Positions 1 through 9,329 of a stretch of DNA of 26,303 nucleotides are shown here, piece by piece; position 1 is the stretch's first letter, and each line of letters starts with the position of its first letter. The notes beneath the pieces were generated by a model that was not told the DNA's origin, made no database searches, and saw only the letters and a list, made by a program, of their open reading frames with translations. This stretch comes from Actinidia chinensis. Lineage: Eukaryota; Streptophyta; Magnoliopsida; Ericales; Actinidiaceae. A program made the translations under genes and the position numbers. The DNA lies in assembly GCA_009663005.1 (NCBI GenBank), contig VIGQ01002012.1, forward strand, positions 1 to 26,303. The letters run 5' to 3'.

Positions 1-790
1 AACGGCATGGACAAAATAAATGGTAATGGACAAATCAAGATATCATCAGATTATTGTAATCTCATTCTGAAAGAAAAAGAAAATTTACTCGTCACAGACA
101 AAAAAAATGGTCAAAAAATTTTGGAAGGTGACCTTTGAGAGAAAGCAAGTTGGGCACATAATTTGGCAATCTCCTAAACATGATTTATTTATGAATTTCT
201 ACGATATTTATATCCGATTCAATAATTGGCATCATCGAAATTATCTTTACTTATGTTTACAGTACGATATTGTATACCCGCATAATAAAATTATCTCAAA
301 GAGCTATTTTTACATATACTATAAATTTTATATATCTTAAATCCGTGAAAGAAGATAATGATGATTTTTTTTTTTTTCTTTTTCTTTTTTCTACTTATTA
401 TTACAATCTTTTCACAAATTCTTTCTTAAATTATCAATTTAAATCAGTTTCAAACTCTTTTGGTTACGAGGATTTGAAATCTAATTTTTTTAAATCCTTG
501 TCTCAATTTTAATTACCGTATCCAAACGGAGCTTTAATAATTTTAGCTTTTGAGTTGTTGATTTTGCTTGGTTGTGTTGCTTTTGTGTTAGTGGGATTTG
601 GGCCTTTATTTAAAATTGAGTGTTGAATTTGAAGGAAAAAATAAATTAAAAAAAATAAATCATTCTTTATCTCATGTGATGACGTGTCCAACACCTCAAA
701 CTCCTTTCCTGGAAATTTTACTAATGAGGGTCGGTTTTAAAATGCTATGAACGAACTCCAAGTTCCAAAATTGTTCAAAGGGATCGAATA
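1..790. other. AT-rich intergenic DNA, nothing recognised
   Basis: No supported gene. Short open frames here are low-complexity and lack a plausible leader or splice context. A long poly-T/CT run lies at about 365-390. The stretch near 518-532 (TATCCAAACGGAGC) resembles the end of common plant DNA-transposon remnants, but no partner end or target duplication could be found, so it is not called. Confidence 0.5.
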
Positions 791-990
791 ATATGCGTGG
801 GCATGCAACTCCAGCGTGTTGGGGTCCATGAATTTTTTGCAAATTGGACGTAGGAAGAAGACCATCAAACATTGTGTGGGCTCCACTGCTCCAGGATATG
901 CGTGGATCACCTCCTTTTTGTGGGGTCCACGAAATTTTTGCAAAATTGGGCCGTGGAAGGAGACCATCAATCCTTGTGTGGGCTCCAGAC
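791..990. repeat. Two-unit tandem repeat, about 100 bp per unit
   Basis: Unit 1 (791-895) and unit 2 (896-990) both begin ATATGCGTGG. They share in the same order GGGGTCCA(C/T)GAA, a TTTTTGCAAA(A)TTGG segment, AGACCATCAA and TTGTGTGGGCTCCA. The open frames crossing this region on both strands simply carry the repeated peptide and are probably not genes. Just downstream the motif AGGCTTAAAAGTG occurs twice (about 1060 and 1118) and recurs near 2263, which links this area to the larger repeat pair that follows. Confidence 0.75.
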
Positions 991-1054
991 TATACTTATA
1001 CTTCTTCAAGTCTCCATAGTCCATCAAAATCCTTTTCCTGGAATTTACAAACCT

Positions 1055-1735
1055 GGAAGAGGCTTAAAAGTGATATGGCTACAATGAAAAATGGTTCCAA
1101 AAGGTTCAAGCCAGAAAGAGGCTTAAAAGTGTGTTGGGTCCAAATTTGCCGGTCGTGAATTTTCTAGTAAATTTGTAACACCTGCGAAATTTGGAAGGCT
1201 TAATACCATCTCCAACCCTCCCTCAGATTGAGTCTTTTAATATTAATTATTAATTCCAACTACCCCATTATCATAAATGGCAGGAAAGATTGAAAATTTC
1301 AAGATCTAAGTTCTACCATGAAGGAAGAATATAGACTTTAACAATGAACAAGTTCTCGAAAAAAAGTTGAATCAATTACAGAAGGGATTAGTTTCACCCA
1401 ACATAGAAGAAATAATTTTAGTATCCGTTCTATTCAAATAGTGAAATTTTTTCGTTTAAAAAAATATTCAAACAATGAGGTTCTGTCTTTGTTGTATTTG
1501 AACACTGCATTTTTTTTATTTATAAAATATTCAACTAGTAAAATTTCACTGTACATTGTATTCGAATAGTAAAGTTGGTTGCCGAAAAAATGGCTGCCAA
1601 AAAACGGTTGCCAGTAACCAACTAAAGAGTAGTCATCAGCTACTGAAGATGGTGGACGGAGTTGGTAAACCGTGGCAGGGGTGGTGGAGGAGGATGTAGT
1701 GAGAAATGAAAGGGGTGTGGAGAGTAATAGGGATA
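1055..1735 (+). repeat. Diverged direct repeat, copy A
   Basis: This copy matches 2255-3190 in order: GGCTTAAAAGTG, GGTTCAAGCCAG, AATTTTCTAGT, TGCGAAA(A)TTTGGAA, GCAGGAAAGAT, CAAGATCTAAGTT, AACAATGAACAAGT, TTAGTTTCACC, CGTTCTATTCAAA and TTGTTGTATTTGAAC. Copy A lacks about 150 bp found in copy B after the TTTGGAA motif. The TGTAA(C/T)A...CCTGCGAAA segment resembles sequence often seen in plant Ty3-type LTR remnants, but no LTR pair or primer-binding site was seen. No coding capacity is visible. Confidence 0.7.
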
Positions 1736-2254
1736 TGTATCGATTTGAGGCGAATGGAGTAGTTTGGCATTAGAATTTTGTTACATAGGCCAATTTATTA
1801 AGAATTAGATATAATGGACCTCCAGCTAAATTCCCAAAAAAGAATATTCAAAATTTTATTTGGAAATTAACCATCTTAGTAACATACGCTAAGGACAAAG
1901 ATGTGAGATATAAAAGTTGATAAAACCTACACACACAAAATTTAACATTATAAGTCTGCCGACTTAGAGAAAAAAAAAATTTTCATTACGATAACTTCAC
2001 ATCTCCATAAAAGGAAATACTATTCTGACCGAATATGACTTGAATATATATTGAATAATGTTACAATACGAAAAAAAAAAAAGTAAAATCAACCTCGAGC
2101 ACTCCTCTTTTAGAGCCCGAAAACCAAATAAGTTTGTAAACCTAGAATCTAAATGTTATCAATGATTTGCTCAGGGTTTAGTGCATCAAAAAAAGCAAGT
2201 ATACAACATATGAGCATGCCTTGTATTTTTTGTTTTTATTTTATGCAAAACAAA
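1736..2254. other. AT-rich spacer between the direct repeats
   Basis: No gene, RNA or mobile-element boundary could be supported. The segment is A-rich with several poly-A runs (for example about 1970 and 2070). Confidence 0.4.
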
Positions 2255-3190
2255 ATGAAGGGCTTAAAAGTGACACATCACCAACTAAAATGGTTCAAAG
2301 GTTCAAGCCAGCCAAAAGAAGAGGCTTCAAGTGGTTTAGATTGTTTCCGAAATTGCCAGGTTGTCAATTTTCTAGTGACTTTGTAATATCCTGCGAAAAT
2401 TTGGAAAGGTTTAAAGGGTTCAACTGTCCAAGTTCAAAAGGACATATTTGACCAAAAATTCCATGGGGAAAGTAGCATTTTAAGTACATGTTAAATTCGT
2501 TCCAAGTGGCAGATTAGATGAGGTTTTTGTAATATATTAATTCCAACGACTCATGACCATATATGCAGGAAAGATGAAAATTTCATGAATTTAACTATCC
2601 AAGATCTAAGTTTACATGAAAAAAAAGAAACCTAGACTTCAACAATGAACAAGTCCCCTCAAAAAAGTTAATCCAATTAAACAGAGATTAGTTTCACCAA
2701 ACATCGAAGAGAATTAAATTTTAGCATACGTTCTATTCAAAACATTGAAATTTTTTGTTTAAAAAAATATTAAACAGTTGAGGTTATATCTTTGTTGTAT
2801 TTGAACAGTGATTTTTTTTGTTAGTTACAGCTAAATTTTAGTATTCCGTTCTATTCAAACAGTGAAATTTTTCGTTTTTAAAAAAAAAATACAGAGAAGT
2901 TCTGTCTTGTTGTATTTGAACATTGATTTTTTTTTTATTTAAGGAATATTCATCTTAGTCAAACAAAAAATTCGAATAGTAAAGTTTCAATGTTGATTTG
3001 CGAAAAAACGGGTTGTCAAAAAGATGCCTCCTCCAACCAATAAAAAGTGGTCATCAGTTGCCGGAGATGTGGACAGACGTTGATCAGCAAGTGGCATTCA
3101 ACACCGCATGGTGACGTTAGGAATGGTGTCTTCTACCGCTCTCCAAGAGGAGGAAGAGATGAAGTAGGAGAAGAAAAGCGTGATGTCATT
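2255..3190 (+). repeat. Diverged direct repeat, copy B, with internal duplication
   Basis: This is the longer sister of the repeat at 1055-1735. Relative to that copy it carries an extra segment of about 150 bp (about 2410-2540) and an internal tandem duplication. The block running from AAATTTTAG(C/T)AT through CGTTCTATTCAAA to TTGTTGTATTTGAACA and a T-run appears at about 2714-2829 and again at about 2830-2945. The 3' part (GTGGTCATCAGTTGCCGGAGATG) matches GTAGTCATCAGCTACTGAAGATG in copy A, so homology extends to about 3190. Confidence 0.7.
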
Positions 3191-4319
3191 GTGTGTCACC
3201 TTAGCCAACTAAAAAAATCACTAATATATAAAATTTATCAAAGAAAAACTAAATTCGAGAAACCAGAACCAAAAGCAATTCATAAATGTCACTATGGTCA
3301 TAATATCAAAGAAAAAACGTAGTATGGAGGAGGAATTATGCACCCACAGAAAACGTTAATTTATCAATTGAGAAATTACCCTTCTACTTATGTCATTATT
3401 TACATGTGAACTTGAGAAGTTCACAAATACTAGACAAAACAGTACACTTCCAGTTGACAACAATAAAATCTGAAAAAAAAACACAGACATTGAAGCCCGA
3501 AAAAACATAAGATCGAACAGTTGTATTACATGTCAACCGCAGCATTTATAAATGATTTTCAGCTCAAAATGAATCACTGTCTATGGTCAAAAATATAAAA
3601 GCAGTAGGAGTAGGACCAATACATGATGTCAGAGCCAGAAAAATAGAAAACCAATTAGGTGTTTGAAAGAATAGGAAGTTTTGTATGAATAACAAAAACT
3701 TATAGAGAGAACAAAAATCAAAGAGTAAGAACACACAATGGCAATGAAAGCATGTCCTTCAAGAATACTCCTCAATTCTGTATCAAGGTCAGCTGAAAGC
3801 TTGCGCTGACAAATGAATTATAACCAATAGTGATGTCGACAGCGTTTGTATCGAATTTGCTAGTATATATTAAACACCACAAAAACAGCAAATCGAGAAA
3901 AAAAGGAAGGAGAGACGACGGGAGACCCAAACATGAAATTATGACAGCGCACAAACTTCAAAACATGGTGACACAAAATCTGACTATTTTCATGCCGTCC
4001 TTTAATATAAGCCCGCCCATAGATCCGTATAAGTAGGCCTTATCATTGACGAAGAAAATGCTTATTCAGGACACAAGAAGAAATTAAATTAAAGAGATTA
4101 CAACAAAGCTATTGGTTGATTGCTACAGATCCATGGCAAGGAAAATACGAAATTAAAAGAAGCATCACAAGTGCCAATGTAGACAACCCATTAGCATGTC
4201 TCCGTCTCATTAGCCCCCCACAATAAATACAATTCCAATAAAAACTCATAAATTGATATTGGAGAATTTTACAACCAAAGATTATTCAATAAGTAATATA
4301 TCAGATAATGGAATAAAAT
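3191..4319. other. Unassigned AT-rich region
   Basis: Open frames at 3047-3322 and 3772-4036 are short, lysine-rich or antisense to each other, with no family signature. The DNA could be intronic for a minus-strand gene, but no convincing exon was found. Nothing else could be supported. Confidence 0.4.
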
Positions 4320-4470
4320 AATGAATAGGGCAGTGCATGCAGCTATAAATGATAGTCTGGGATATGAGATAGTACAAAGCAGGAGAAGGATTTCAGCCTA
4401 AAATGAAATGAAGCTTGGAGCCACTTGACATTCAATTAGCATTGAAAGAACGAGGGAGGTTACCAACAAA
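4320..4470. repeat. Segment with a diverged relative beyond the retrotransposon
   Basis: Ordered matches to 9330-9470 include GTGCATGCA, ATAGTACAA(A)GCAG, GATTTCA, GGAGCC(T)ACTTGA, ATATCAA/ATTCAA and AAAGAAC. Similarity is patchy and needs gaps. It suggests an old duplicated non-coding segment that now flanks the retrotransposon at 5188-8985. Confidence 0.45.
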
Positions 4471-4705
4471 CTTTGATCACATATGGGAAAACAGTTTTGC
4501 ACAAATGAAAACCTTTATCGATAGTGTCTGTTGTTTTTCGTCCCCAGCTTGATGCCAATCGGCATAATTGAAAATGAGTGATTATCTGCAAAACGGCAAA
4601 GTAAGCAAGGGAATTGTTCCATTCTTCATCTCGCCAGAATGCTTTTTGGACATCCAAGAGACGTTCGTCTAACAGGATGGATGTTGCGAGTCTTTTACGT
4701 GTCAT
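4460..4705 (-). CDS. Possible exon of an unidentified minus-strand gene
   Basis: An 81-codon open frame reads leftward and includes the segments ERLLDVQKAFWRDEEWNNSL and RKTTDTIDKGFHLC. Composition is less AT-rich than its surroundings, and the peptide is balanced rather than low-complexity. No family is recognised. Its left end reads TGTTGGTAACC on the coding strand: a stop codon in frame, but also a possible splice donor. No supporting second exon was found, so this may be chance. Confidence 0.18.
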   Translation of the reverse strand: MTRKRLATSILLDERLLDVQKAFWRDEEWNNSLAYFAVLQIITHFQLCRLASSWGRKTTDTIDKGFHLCKTVFPYVIKVCW

Positions 4706-5182
4706 CTAACAATGTACAAGGTATTGATGCCACATGAGTGGGTAGAGGTGGGAGTTTGTGGTGGGTGGGGGATTCTAAAGGTTGAGGTTATATGGCTGCA
4801 GCGAGTAAGAAGCTGCTTTTCGGAGTTATGGTTTTCGAAAAATACGTGCTGGACTTCGTTCTAATATTGCATTGGAAGGAGAGTCGCTCTAAGTTATGTT
4901 TATACAGAGGTTAGGCAGACTACTCTGCAACTGGTTAGATTTGTCCTCTTTTAGAAATATAGGGACTCTTTTGATCGTTGAAGTGTATCTCAAGTTAGAT
5001 TCTCTTTTTAACCTGAATGGCTGATGTTCATTAGGTTGAGAGTAAGTCCAACAAGCCATTTGGGCTGGGAAACCTCAAGGCACCATTTCGGACCCCCCTC
5101 CAAAAAAATTTTTTTTAATAAACTTGTAGACTTTTTTTGATAATGCAATTAATCCACAGAGGCAATTAATTGGGATCGAGTT
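4706..5182. other. Unassigned flank left of the retrotransposon
   Basis: No gene is supported. The stretch includes a G-rich run (4738-4775) and homopolymers near 5100-5120. It ends at the target site of the LTR element. Confidence 0.4.
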
Positions 5183-5187
5183 AGGGC
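5183..5187. repeat. Target-site duplication, left copy
   Basis: AGGGC directly abuts the left LTR and is repeated exactly at 8986-8990. Five bases is the size usual for Copia integration. Confidence 0.85.
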
Positions 5188-5220
5188 TGTGTGCCAAACC
5201 GAGTTACCAGTCACTCCACC

Positions 5221-5287
<67 letters not shown>

Positions 5288-5710
5288 TCGTTAATTCACT
5301 CATAGAAAGGAATTACAATAAATACAAAGGAGGAGATCACACTCAACTCACTCACCTCCTATCTATCAGTCTTGCTCTCACAGCTCTTTATGTATTCTTT
5401 AAAGAATTTCTCTCCTTGCCCACTTCTTTCTGATTCTAACATTTCTTGCTCTATTTATAGATCACAGGCAGGAAGGATGAGCTCATGGCTACTCCATGTT
5501 GCCATGGAGGGGGAGGAGTCTCTTCTTTCGGCTAGTTCGGCGCCGCTCTTCTGACAGAGCATTCTCTTCCTTTTCCATTCTCTTCCTCCTCTCTGTCTTT
5601 CCTTTCACATTCTATCATGCTAGAAGGAAGGGGTTATTGGACTTGGGTTGGGCCTCCCCTTGGCTTTTGACCTATGGTGGGGCCTCCAACAAATGGGCTG
5701 GATCCAAACA
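5188..5710 (-). repeat. 3' LTR (left copy)
   Basis: 523 bp, TGTGTGCC to CCAAACA on the plus strand. It aligns along its full length with 8468-8985, sharing for example TGCCTACGTCCACGGAGAGG, AATACAAAGGAGGAGATCAC and TAGATCACAGGCAG. The two copies differ by several substitutions and many 1-2 base indels. In element orientation this is the downstream LTR. Confidence 0.9.
5451..5460 (-). promoter_or_regulatory. LTR TATA box
   Basis: Reads CTATAAATAG on the element's coding strand, a good plant TATA box. The equivalent position in the 5' LTR (8733-8741) reads CTATAATAG, one base shorter. That copy would be the one that drives transcription. Confidence 0.6.
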
Positions 5711-6240
5711 ATTCCCTCTAGCCCATTGGAGGGTAATCTGAACCAGCTCCCCCGTAAGATCTGCAGACTGCATCCGAGGATATCTTGCCCTCATCAAGGG
5801 CCAAGCACTTCCAGACTGAAGTGCCGCACCTTCTCTCTTAGGTGCCTTGCTCCCCTCACCGGAAGGAGAGCTCCGCAAAGACATCACTTTGCGAGTCGTC
5901 GTGGCTCCTCTCTTCTTAGTGTACAATTGAGAGAATCACTGCCATAATGAAATCGAGAGAGAAAGAGACTCGTTTCGGCGACGTCGCACCTGTCGATGGA
6001 CACTCTTCAGCATCGACTTTGTCCCTTCTCTGGATCTTTTCTATGGGGACATCTGCATATGGCGGCACTGGTCTTTCTGGGTCAGACTTCCGCCACATGT
6101 CTCAAAGCATTCCTTGCGCTCTTGTACACTTCTGCTCCTCCAGGTGTCCCTGCGCTTGCTTTGTTGTGCCTGTTGTGCACATGTTGCTTCCCTTGTCATT
6201 CTTCCGTCTCATATCACTGGACCCCATGTCGGACGAGTCT
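5711..6240 (-). other. Element interior with pol domains missing
   Basis: On the coding strand this segment runs from the end of the pre-integrase region to the 3' LTR, with an AGAGGGA polypurine-like tract just upstream of that LTR (5713-5719). No integrase, reverse transcriptase (YVDD) or RNase H motif could be read in any frame. Open frames on the opposite strand (for example 5996-6400) are shadows. Confidence 0.65.
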
Positions 6241-6334
6241 TTTCATGTCTGGACATTCCCCTACAGTCGATATAGTCTTTGATCTTCTTCCCCCAGATCT
6301 CTTTTTCCTTTGGAAAATTCTCAAGATTCCTCCC

Positions 6335-6600
6335 TTAGCTGCAAGGACTGTTATGCAACCATTGAATCAGCATTCCGATGAAATCCAAGTTCTTCCGTAG
6401 TTTGGGGAACATGCGTACCTCTGTCAACGTCACAGACCTCCCGTCTGCCATGCGAACCGGACTGTTCCCTTGCCAACAACTTGATTCGTCGTGTTGTTCG
6501 CCATCCGTAACAATCCCTCGCATGTTGAATATGTAGAGAACATCTTCGTCTCTTTTTACAAAAATGGTAGGCACTTCCTGAATCCAATACCAGTCTGGAT
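6335..6600 (-). pseudogene. Copia-type aspartic protease and start of pre-integrase region, frameshifted
   Basis: One minus frame gives LDSGSAYHFC at about 6587-6558, the Asp-Ser-Gly active site of Copia proteases with the usual following Tyr/His. The continuation then moves to another frame, which reads ADGRSVTLTEVRMFPKLRK and NLDFIG, the conserved block between protease and the GAG-pre-integrase domain. At least one frameshift therefore lies between the active site and this block. The enzyme would normally cleave the Gag-Pol polyprotein inside the virus-like particle. As written it is broken. Confidence 0.8.
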
Positions 6601-6710
6601 TCTCATCTGACGATGATACTAGGAATGCATCATTACTGAATATGTCATCAATGATGCCGATTGCTGATGCTTTTATTGTCTCTGAAGACTGAATCTGTGC
6701 TTTATACTAT

Positions 6711-6770
6711 TGGGCAATTCCTCTTCATATGCCCTATTGATCGTCAGAAAAAAAAACACTTTTAAACACT
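6711..6770 (-). pseudogene. Gag zinc-knuckle (CCHC) remnant
   Basis: The coding strand reads GHMKRNCP at 6734-6711, the second half of a CX2CX4HX4C nucleocapsid zinc knuckle. Upstream, a poly-T run follows a Cys codon where the first half should be, with the frame disturbed. Such knuckles bind the element RNA during packaging. The position between gag and protease fits. Confidence 0.65.
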
Positions 6771-6859
6771 ACGACCCGTGATTGTGACCTCGTGCCGTCC
6801 TCTCCCATTATTCCTCTGGGGACCTCGACCTCTTCCAGCTGGATTCCGTCTGAGATTAG

Positions 6860-7570
6860 GGCCTGCGACTCACTTCGCTCTGTCGTACCCATCTCTTTCT
6901 TCGTGCCTCTTCGTTGAATAGGGCATCCTTGAACTTACCAGAAGTCAACTTCCCATCCTGCGCGGAATTGTGAGAGAAACCACCAAGGTCTCCAACTCTC
7001 TGGTAAAGAAACTCAGAGCAGTCGAGCCGCATTCATCGTCAAAATGGAGGTTCTATACTGGCCAACTGGTTGACCCAAATTCTGGAAACTCGCTCGTATG
7101 TTCGCCACTGTCCCTCTCTGAAGTTTCAATTCACAAGCCTCCTCATCAATAAGGCCTGGTTTCCGAGATGTCTTCGCTTGGTAATCTTCTCCAATTTGGT
7201 CCATAGATCGTAAGCACAGTCTCTTGTGTAAGTGAGGGAACACTAGTGTCAATACACTGTCTGATTAGCCCGATTGTTTTCCTGTTCATCTTCGTCCACT
7301 CCTCATCCTTCTCTATGCGGTTTTTTTTCCCTTTATTCTCTAAAGGATCATGCAATCTTTGCAGAATAGGATAGATGTTCCATCCTCGGTTTCCATAGAG
7401 AGTAATTTGTAGCTGAAAGCATAATCATAGCTCCCAAAATTAACTCGCCAATAAATCTCATAATAGAAGCCAAATATTCGAAAACCGACCCGCGGATGAT
7501 CGGAACGCCGAGGAAAATCAGAATAGGCTTTTCCGGCAAAACAGAATCTTCTGGGACCAAAATTGCTCAA
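6860..7570 (-). pseudogene. Copia-type gag, multiply frameshifted
   Basis: Gag family (UBN2/retrotran_gag type) blocks appear in the expected order but in different minus frames. These are NYSLWKPRME near 7415 (the usual N-terminal NY-W motif), DEEWTKMNRKTIGLIRQC near 7310-7250, and YQAKTSR then LKLQRGT near 7180-7120. A SLPESW-like block follows near 7000, and FNEEARR-like sequence near 6910. Gag would form the virus-like particle around the element RNA. No single frame spans more than about 75 codons, so it is non-functional as sequenced. The true start is uncertain. Confidence 0.8.
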
Positions 7571-7574
7571 ATTG

Positions 7575-7715
7575 AAAACTTTAGGGACTAAATGAAATTT
7601 TCAATTTTTCCAGGGACCCATTGCACTTTCCAAAACTCCAGGGGCTAAATTGCAATTTCCCAAACGCCAGGACCAAATGAAAATATCTAAAGTTCAGGGA
7701 ACAAAAGTGTACTTT
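7575..7715 (-). repeat. Degenerate 27-30 bp periodic units in the element leader
   Basis: Five imperfect units start at about 7583, 7613, 7640, 7669 and 7697. Each begins AGG(G)(G)AC/GC or a close variant, followed by an A/T-rich tail of the type CAAATGAAAATTT. They lie between the GC-rich leader and gag. Confidence 0.6.
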
Positions 7716-7724
7716 TCACTTTTC

Positions 7725-7871
7725 GGTCAACGGCTGGTCACGGTCACAGTTGACCAGTCAACGCGTCACAGGTGCGGCTGGTCAACGGCTGTTTGGAGTT
7801 AACTGGTCGCGGCTTGGCTACGTCAACGCAGGCTCAAGCTTCTGGTCAACGGGATTGGGTTGACAAGTCAA
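7725..7871 (-). promoter_or_regulatory. Cluster of TTGAC (W-box core) motifs
   Basis: Eight TTGAC pentamers, counting both strands, lie within 147 bp. As GTCAA on the plus strand they start at 7726, 7757, 7781, 7822, 7845 and 7867; as TTGAC they start at 7750 and 7860. Several extend to TTGACC or TTGACT, the WRKY-factor core. About 0.3 would be expected by chance in this length at equal base frequencies. Whether they act as regulatory sites is inference. Confidence 0.45.
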
Positions 7872-8446
7872 CGGGTAGATCCGGCGCGGCTCAGACGGAT
7901 TAGCCGGATTTCGGGCGCGGCTTGCGCGTGTGCGGATCGGGCACGTGGCGGGCGCGTGAAGCTGGGCTCGGTGGGGCGAGTGGCGCGCGCGCACGAGAGT
8001 GCCGCCAATCGCTGGACTGTGTAGGGCCTGTGCGGGCGCGTCACGTCGGCTGCGACTTGACGGACACTCGCTGGCGCGTGCGCGCAGCGCGGTGCGTGGG
8101 CGATGAGGCCACGTGGGCAGCGCGTGGTTGGCGAGTGGGAGCGCGTCAGTCCTTCTCTGGGCGCGTGCGGGGCGGTGGACGACTTTCCGGGCGCCGTGAG
8201 GCGAGTTGGAGCGTGACTCTCAGTCGTCTTCAACCCTTGGCGCGTGTGGGCGAGGTGATCTGTGACTCTCCGAGCCTTCATCGGCGCGTGAGGGCCTCGT
8301 TTGGAGTCCGTTTTGATCGTTTGGTGGCGGAGCTCGTATCGAAGGACGAAGGTGAGGTATGCTCCAAAATCTCAGTTTGAGCAATTCTAATTTGGTCAAG
8401 AATTCGAAGATGTACTCCGGTGGACTCCGGTGACTCTCGGTTGACC

Positions 8447-8452
<6 letters not shown>
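7872..8452 (-). other. GC-rich untranslated leader of the retrotransposon
   Basis: Far richer in G+C and CpG than the rest of the window. It contains nine GCGCGT hexamers on the plus strand (7924, 7952, 8036, 8073, 8120, 8141, 8161, 8240, 8284) and two CACGTG-type cores (7942, 8111). Overlapping open frames on both strands (7868-8281 and 7922-8380) reflect the scarcity of stop codons in GC-rich DNA and resemble no known protein. The position between primer-binding site and gag makes this the 5' untranslated/packaging region. Confidence 0.7.

Positions 8453-8465
<13 letters not shown>
8453..8465 (-). other. Primer-binding site (initiator-Met tRNA)
   Basis: The coding strand reads TGGTATCAGAGCC, the standard Copia primer-binding site complementary to the 3' end of initiator methionine tRNA. 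It is separated from the right LTR by the 2 bases at 8466-8467. It fixes the element's orientation as minus. Confidence 0.92.
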
Positions 8466-8467
<2 letters not shown>

Positions 8468-8483
<16 letters not shown>

Positions 8484-8985
8484 GTTACAGTCACTCCACC
8501 AACATTCAAACCAACACACCCACAAGACCAGAGTACGTGGTTAGGCCAACACTGCCTACGTCCACGGAGAGGAATCTGTTAATTAACTATCAGAAATAAT
8601 TACAATAAATACAAAGGAGGAGATCACACTCAAACTTCATCACTCTTCTATCTCTCAGTTTGCTCTCACAGCTTAGATTCTTTACAAGAATTCTCTCCTT
8701 GCCCAATTCTTTCTGTTCTCCCATTCTCTGCTCTATTATAGATCACAGGCAGAGAGGATGCGCTCATGGCTACCTCCATGTTGACATGAGGAGGGAGGGA
8801 GTCTCTTTTTCGGCTAGTCGGCGCCTACTCTTCTGACAGAGCATCTCTTCCATTTCTTTCTCTCTCCTCTCTGTCTTTCCCTTTCCCATTCTATCATATT
8901 AGAAGAATGGTTATGGACTGGGTGGGCCTCCCACCTTGGGCTTTTGATCCTATGGGGTTGGCCTCCAAAAAGGGATGATCCAACA
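8468..8985 (-). repeat. 5' LTR (right copy)
   Basis: 518 bp, TGTTGTGCC to CCAACA on the plus strand, partner of 5188-5710. It lies directly upstream of the primer-binding site, so it would supply the promoter. The TATA-like sequence at 8733-8741 is one base short compared with the other LTR. Confidence 0.9.
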
Positions 8986-8990
8986 AGGGC
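8986..8990. repeat. Target-site duplication, right copy
   Basis: AGGGC, identical to 5183-5187. The pre-insertion site therefore read GTTAGGGCAAACC. Confidence 0.85.
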
Positions 8991-9329
8991 AAACCCAAAT
9001 ATCGGGCAGCCCTAGGTTATGAAACCTCTTGAATATCAGAACTTCCTTTGGCCATGGAGATGCTCCTTTGGGAAAAAACCTATCGGATCACGGCATTTCC
9101 AATAAAGCAATGGAATAAACTGAAACTGATTAAAGCTAGTGTTAGATAGCTAGAGGAAAAGATAACAAATATGCTCAGAATGCAAAAATAGAAATCATAC
9201 AACTGTTTCTCAGTGAGAAATCCTGACATCGTCAACAATAAAAAGACAATTCAAATAGATTCTTAATGATCGAAGATTCGAACTATTAACGAAGGAGGAG
9301 ACAACTCAGATTCAATAAATAATCACAAA
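8991..9329. other. Unassigned right flank of the retrotransposon
   Basis: No coding region or repeat boundary could be supported. Confidence 0.4.

Larger units (their letters stand above)
5183..8990 (-). mobile_element. Non-autonomous Ty1/Copia-type LTR retrotransposon with target duplication
   Basis: A complete element on the minus strand. Paired LTRs lie at 5188-5710 and 8468-8985, flanked by a 5-bp direct duplication AGGGC at 5183-5187 and 8986-8990. Both LTRs start TGT and end ACA on the plus strand. A primer-binding site complementary to the 3' end of initiator-Met tRNA sits 2 bp inside the right LTR. In transcript order the interior holds a long GC-rich leader, gag (with zinc knuckle), aspartic protease and the start of the pre-integrase region. 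It then runs straight to the 3' LTR. Only about 620 bp separate the protease from that LTR, too little for integrase, reverse transcriptase and RNase H, so the element would depend on proteins supplied in trans. Frames are broken, so it is not active as written. Confidence 0.9.

Noticed and set aside
737..1158. Frames on both strands over the 100-bp tandem repeat
   Set aside because: The peptides only reflect the DNA repeat and have no leader or splice context.
5996..6400. 134-codon plus-strand open frame
   Set aside because: It is antisense to the Copia pre-integrase and downstream region, so it is a shadow.
7868..8380. Overlapping 137- and 152-codon open frames on opposite strands
   Set aside because: They lie in the GC-rich leader of the retrotransposon where stop codons are rare. 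Arg/Ala/Pro-rich composition and lack of any family match fit chance frames.
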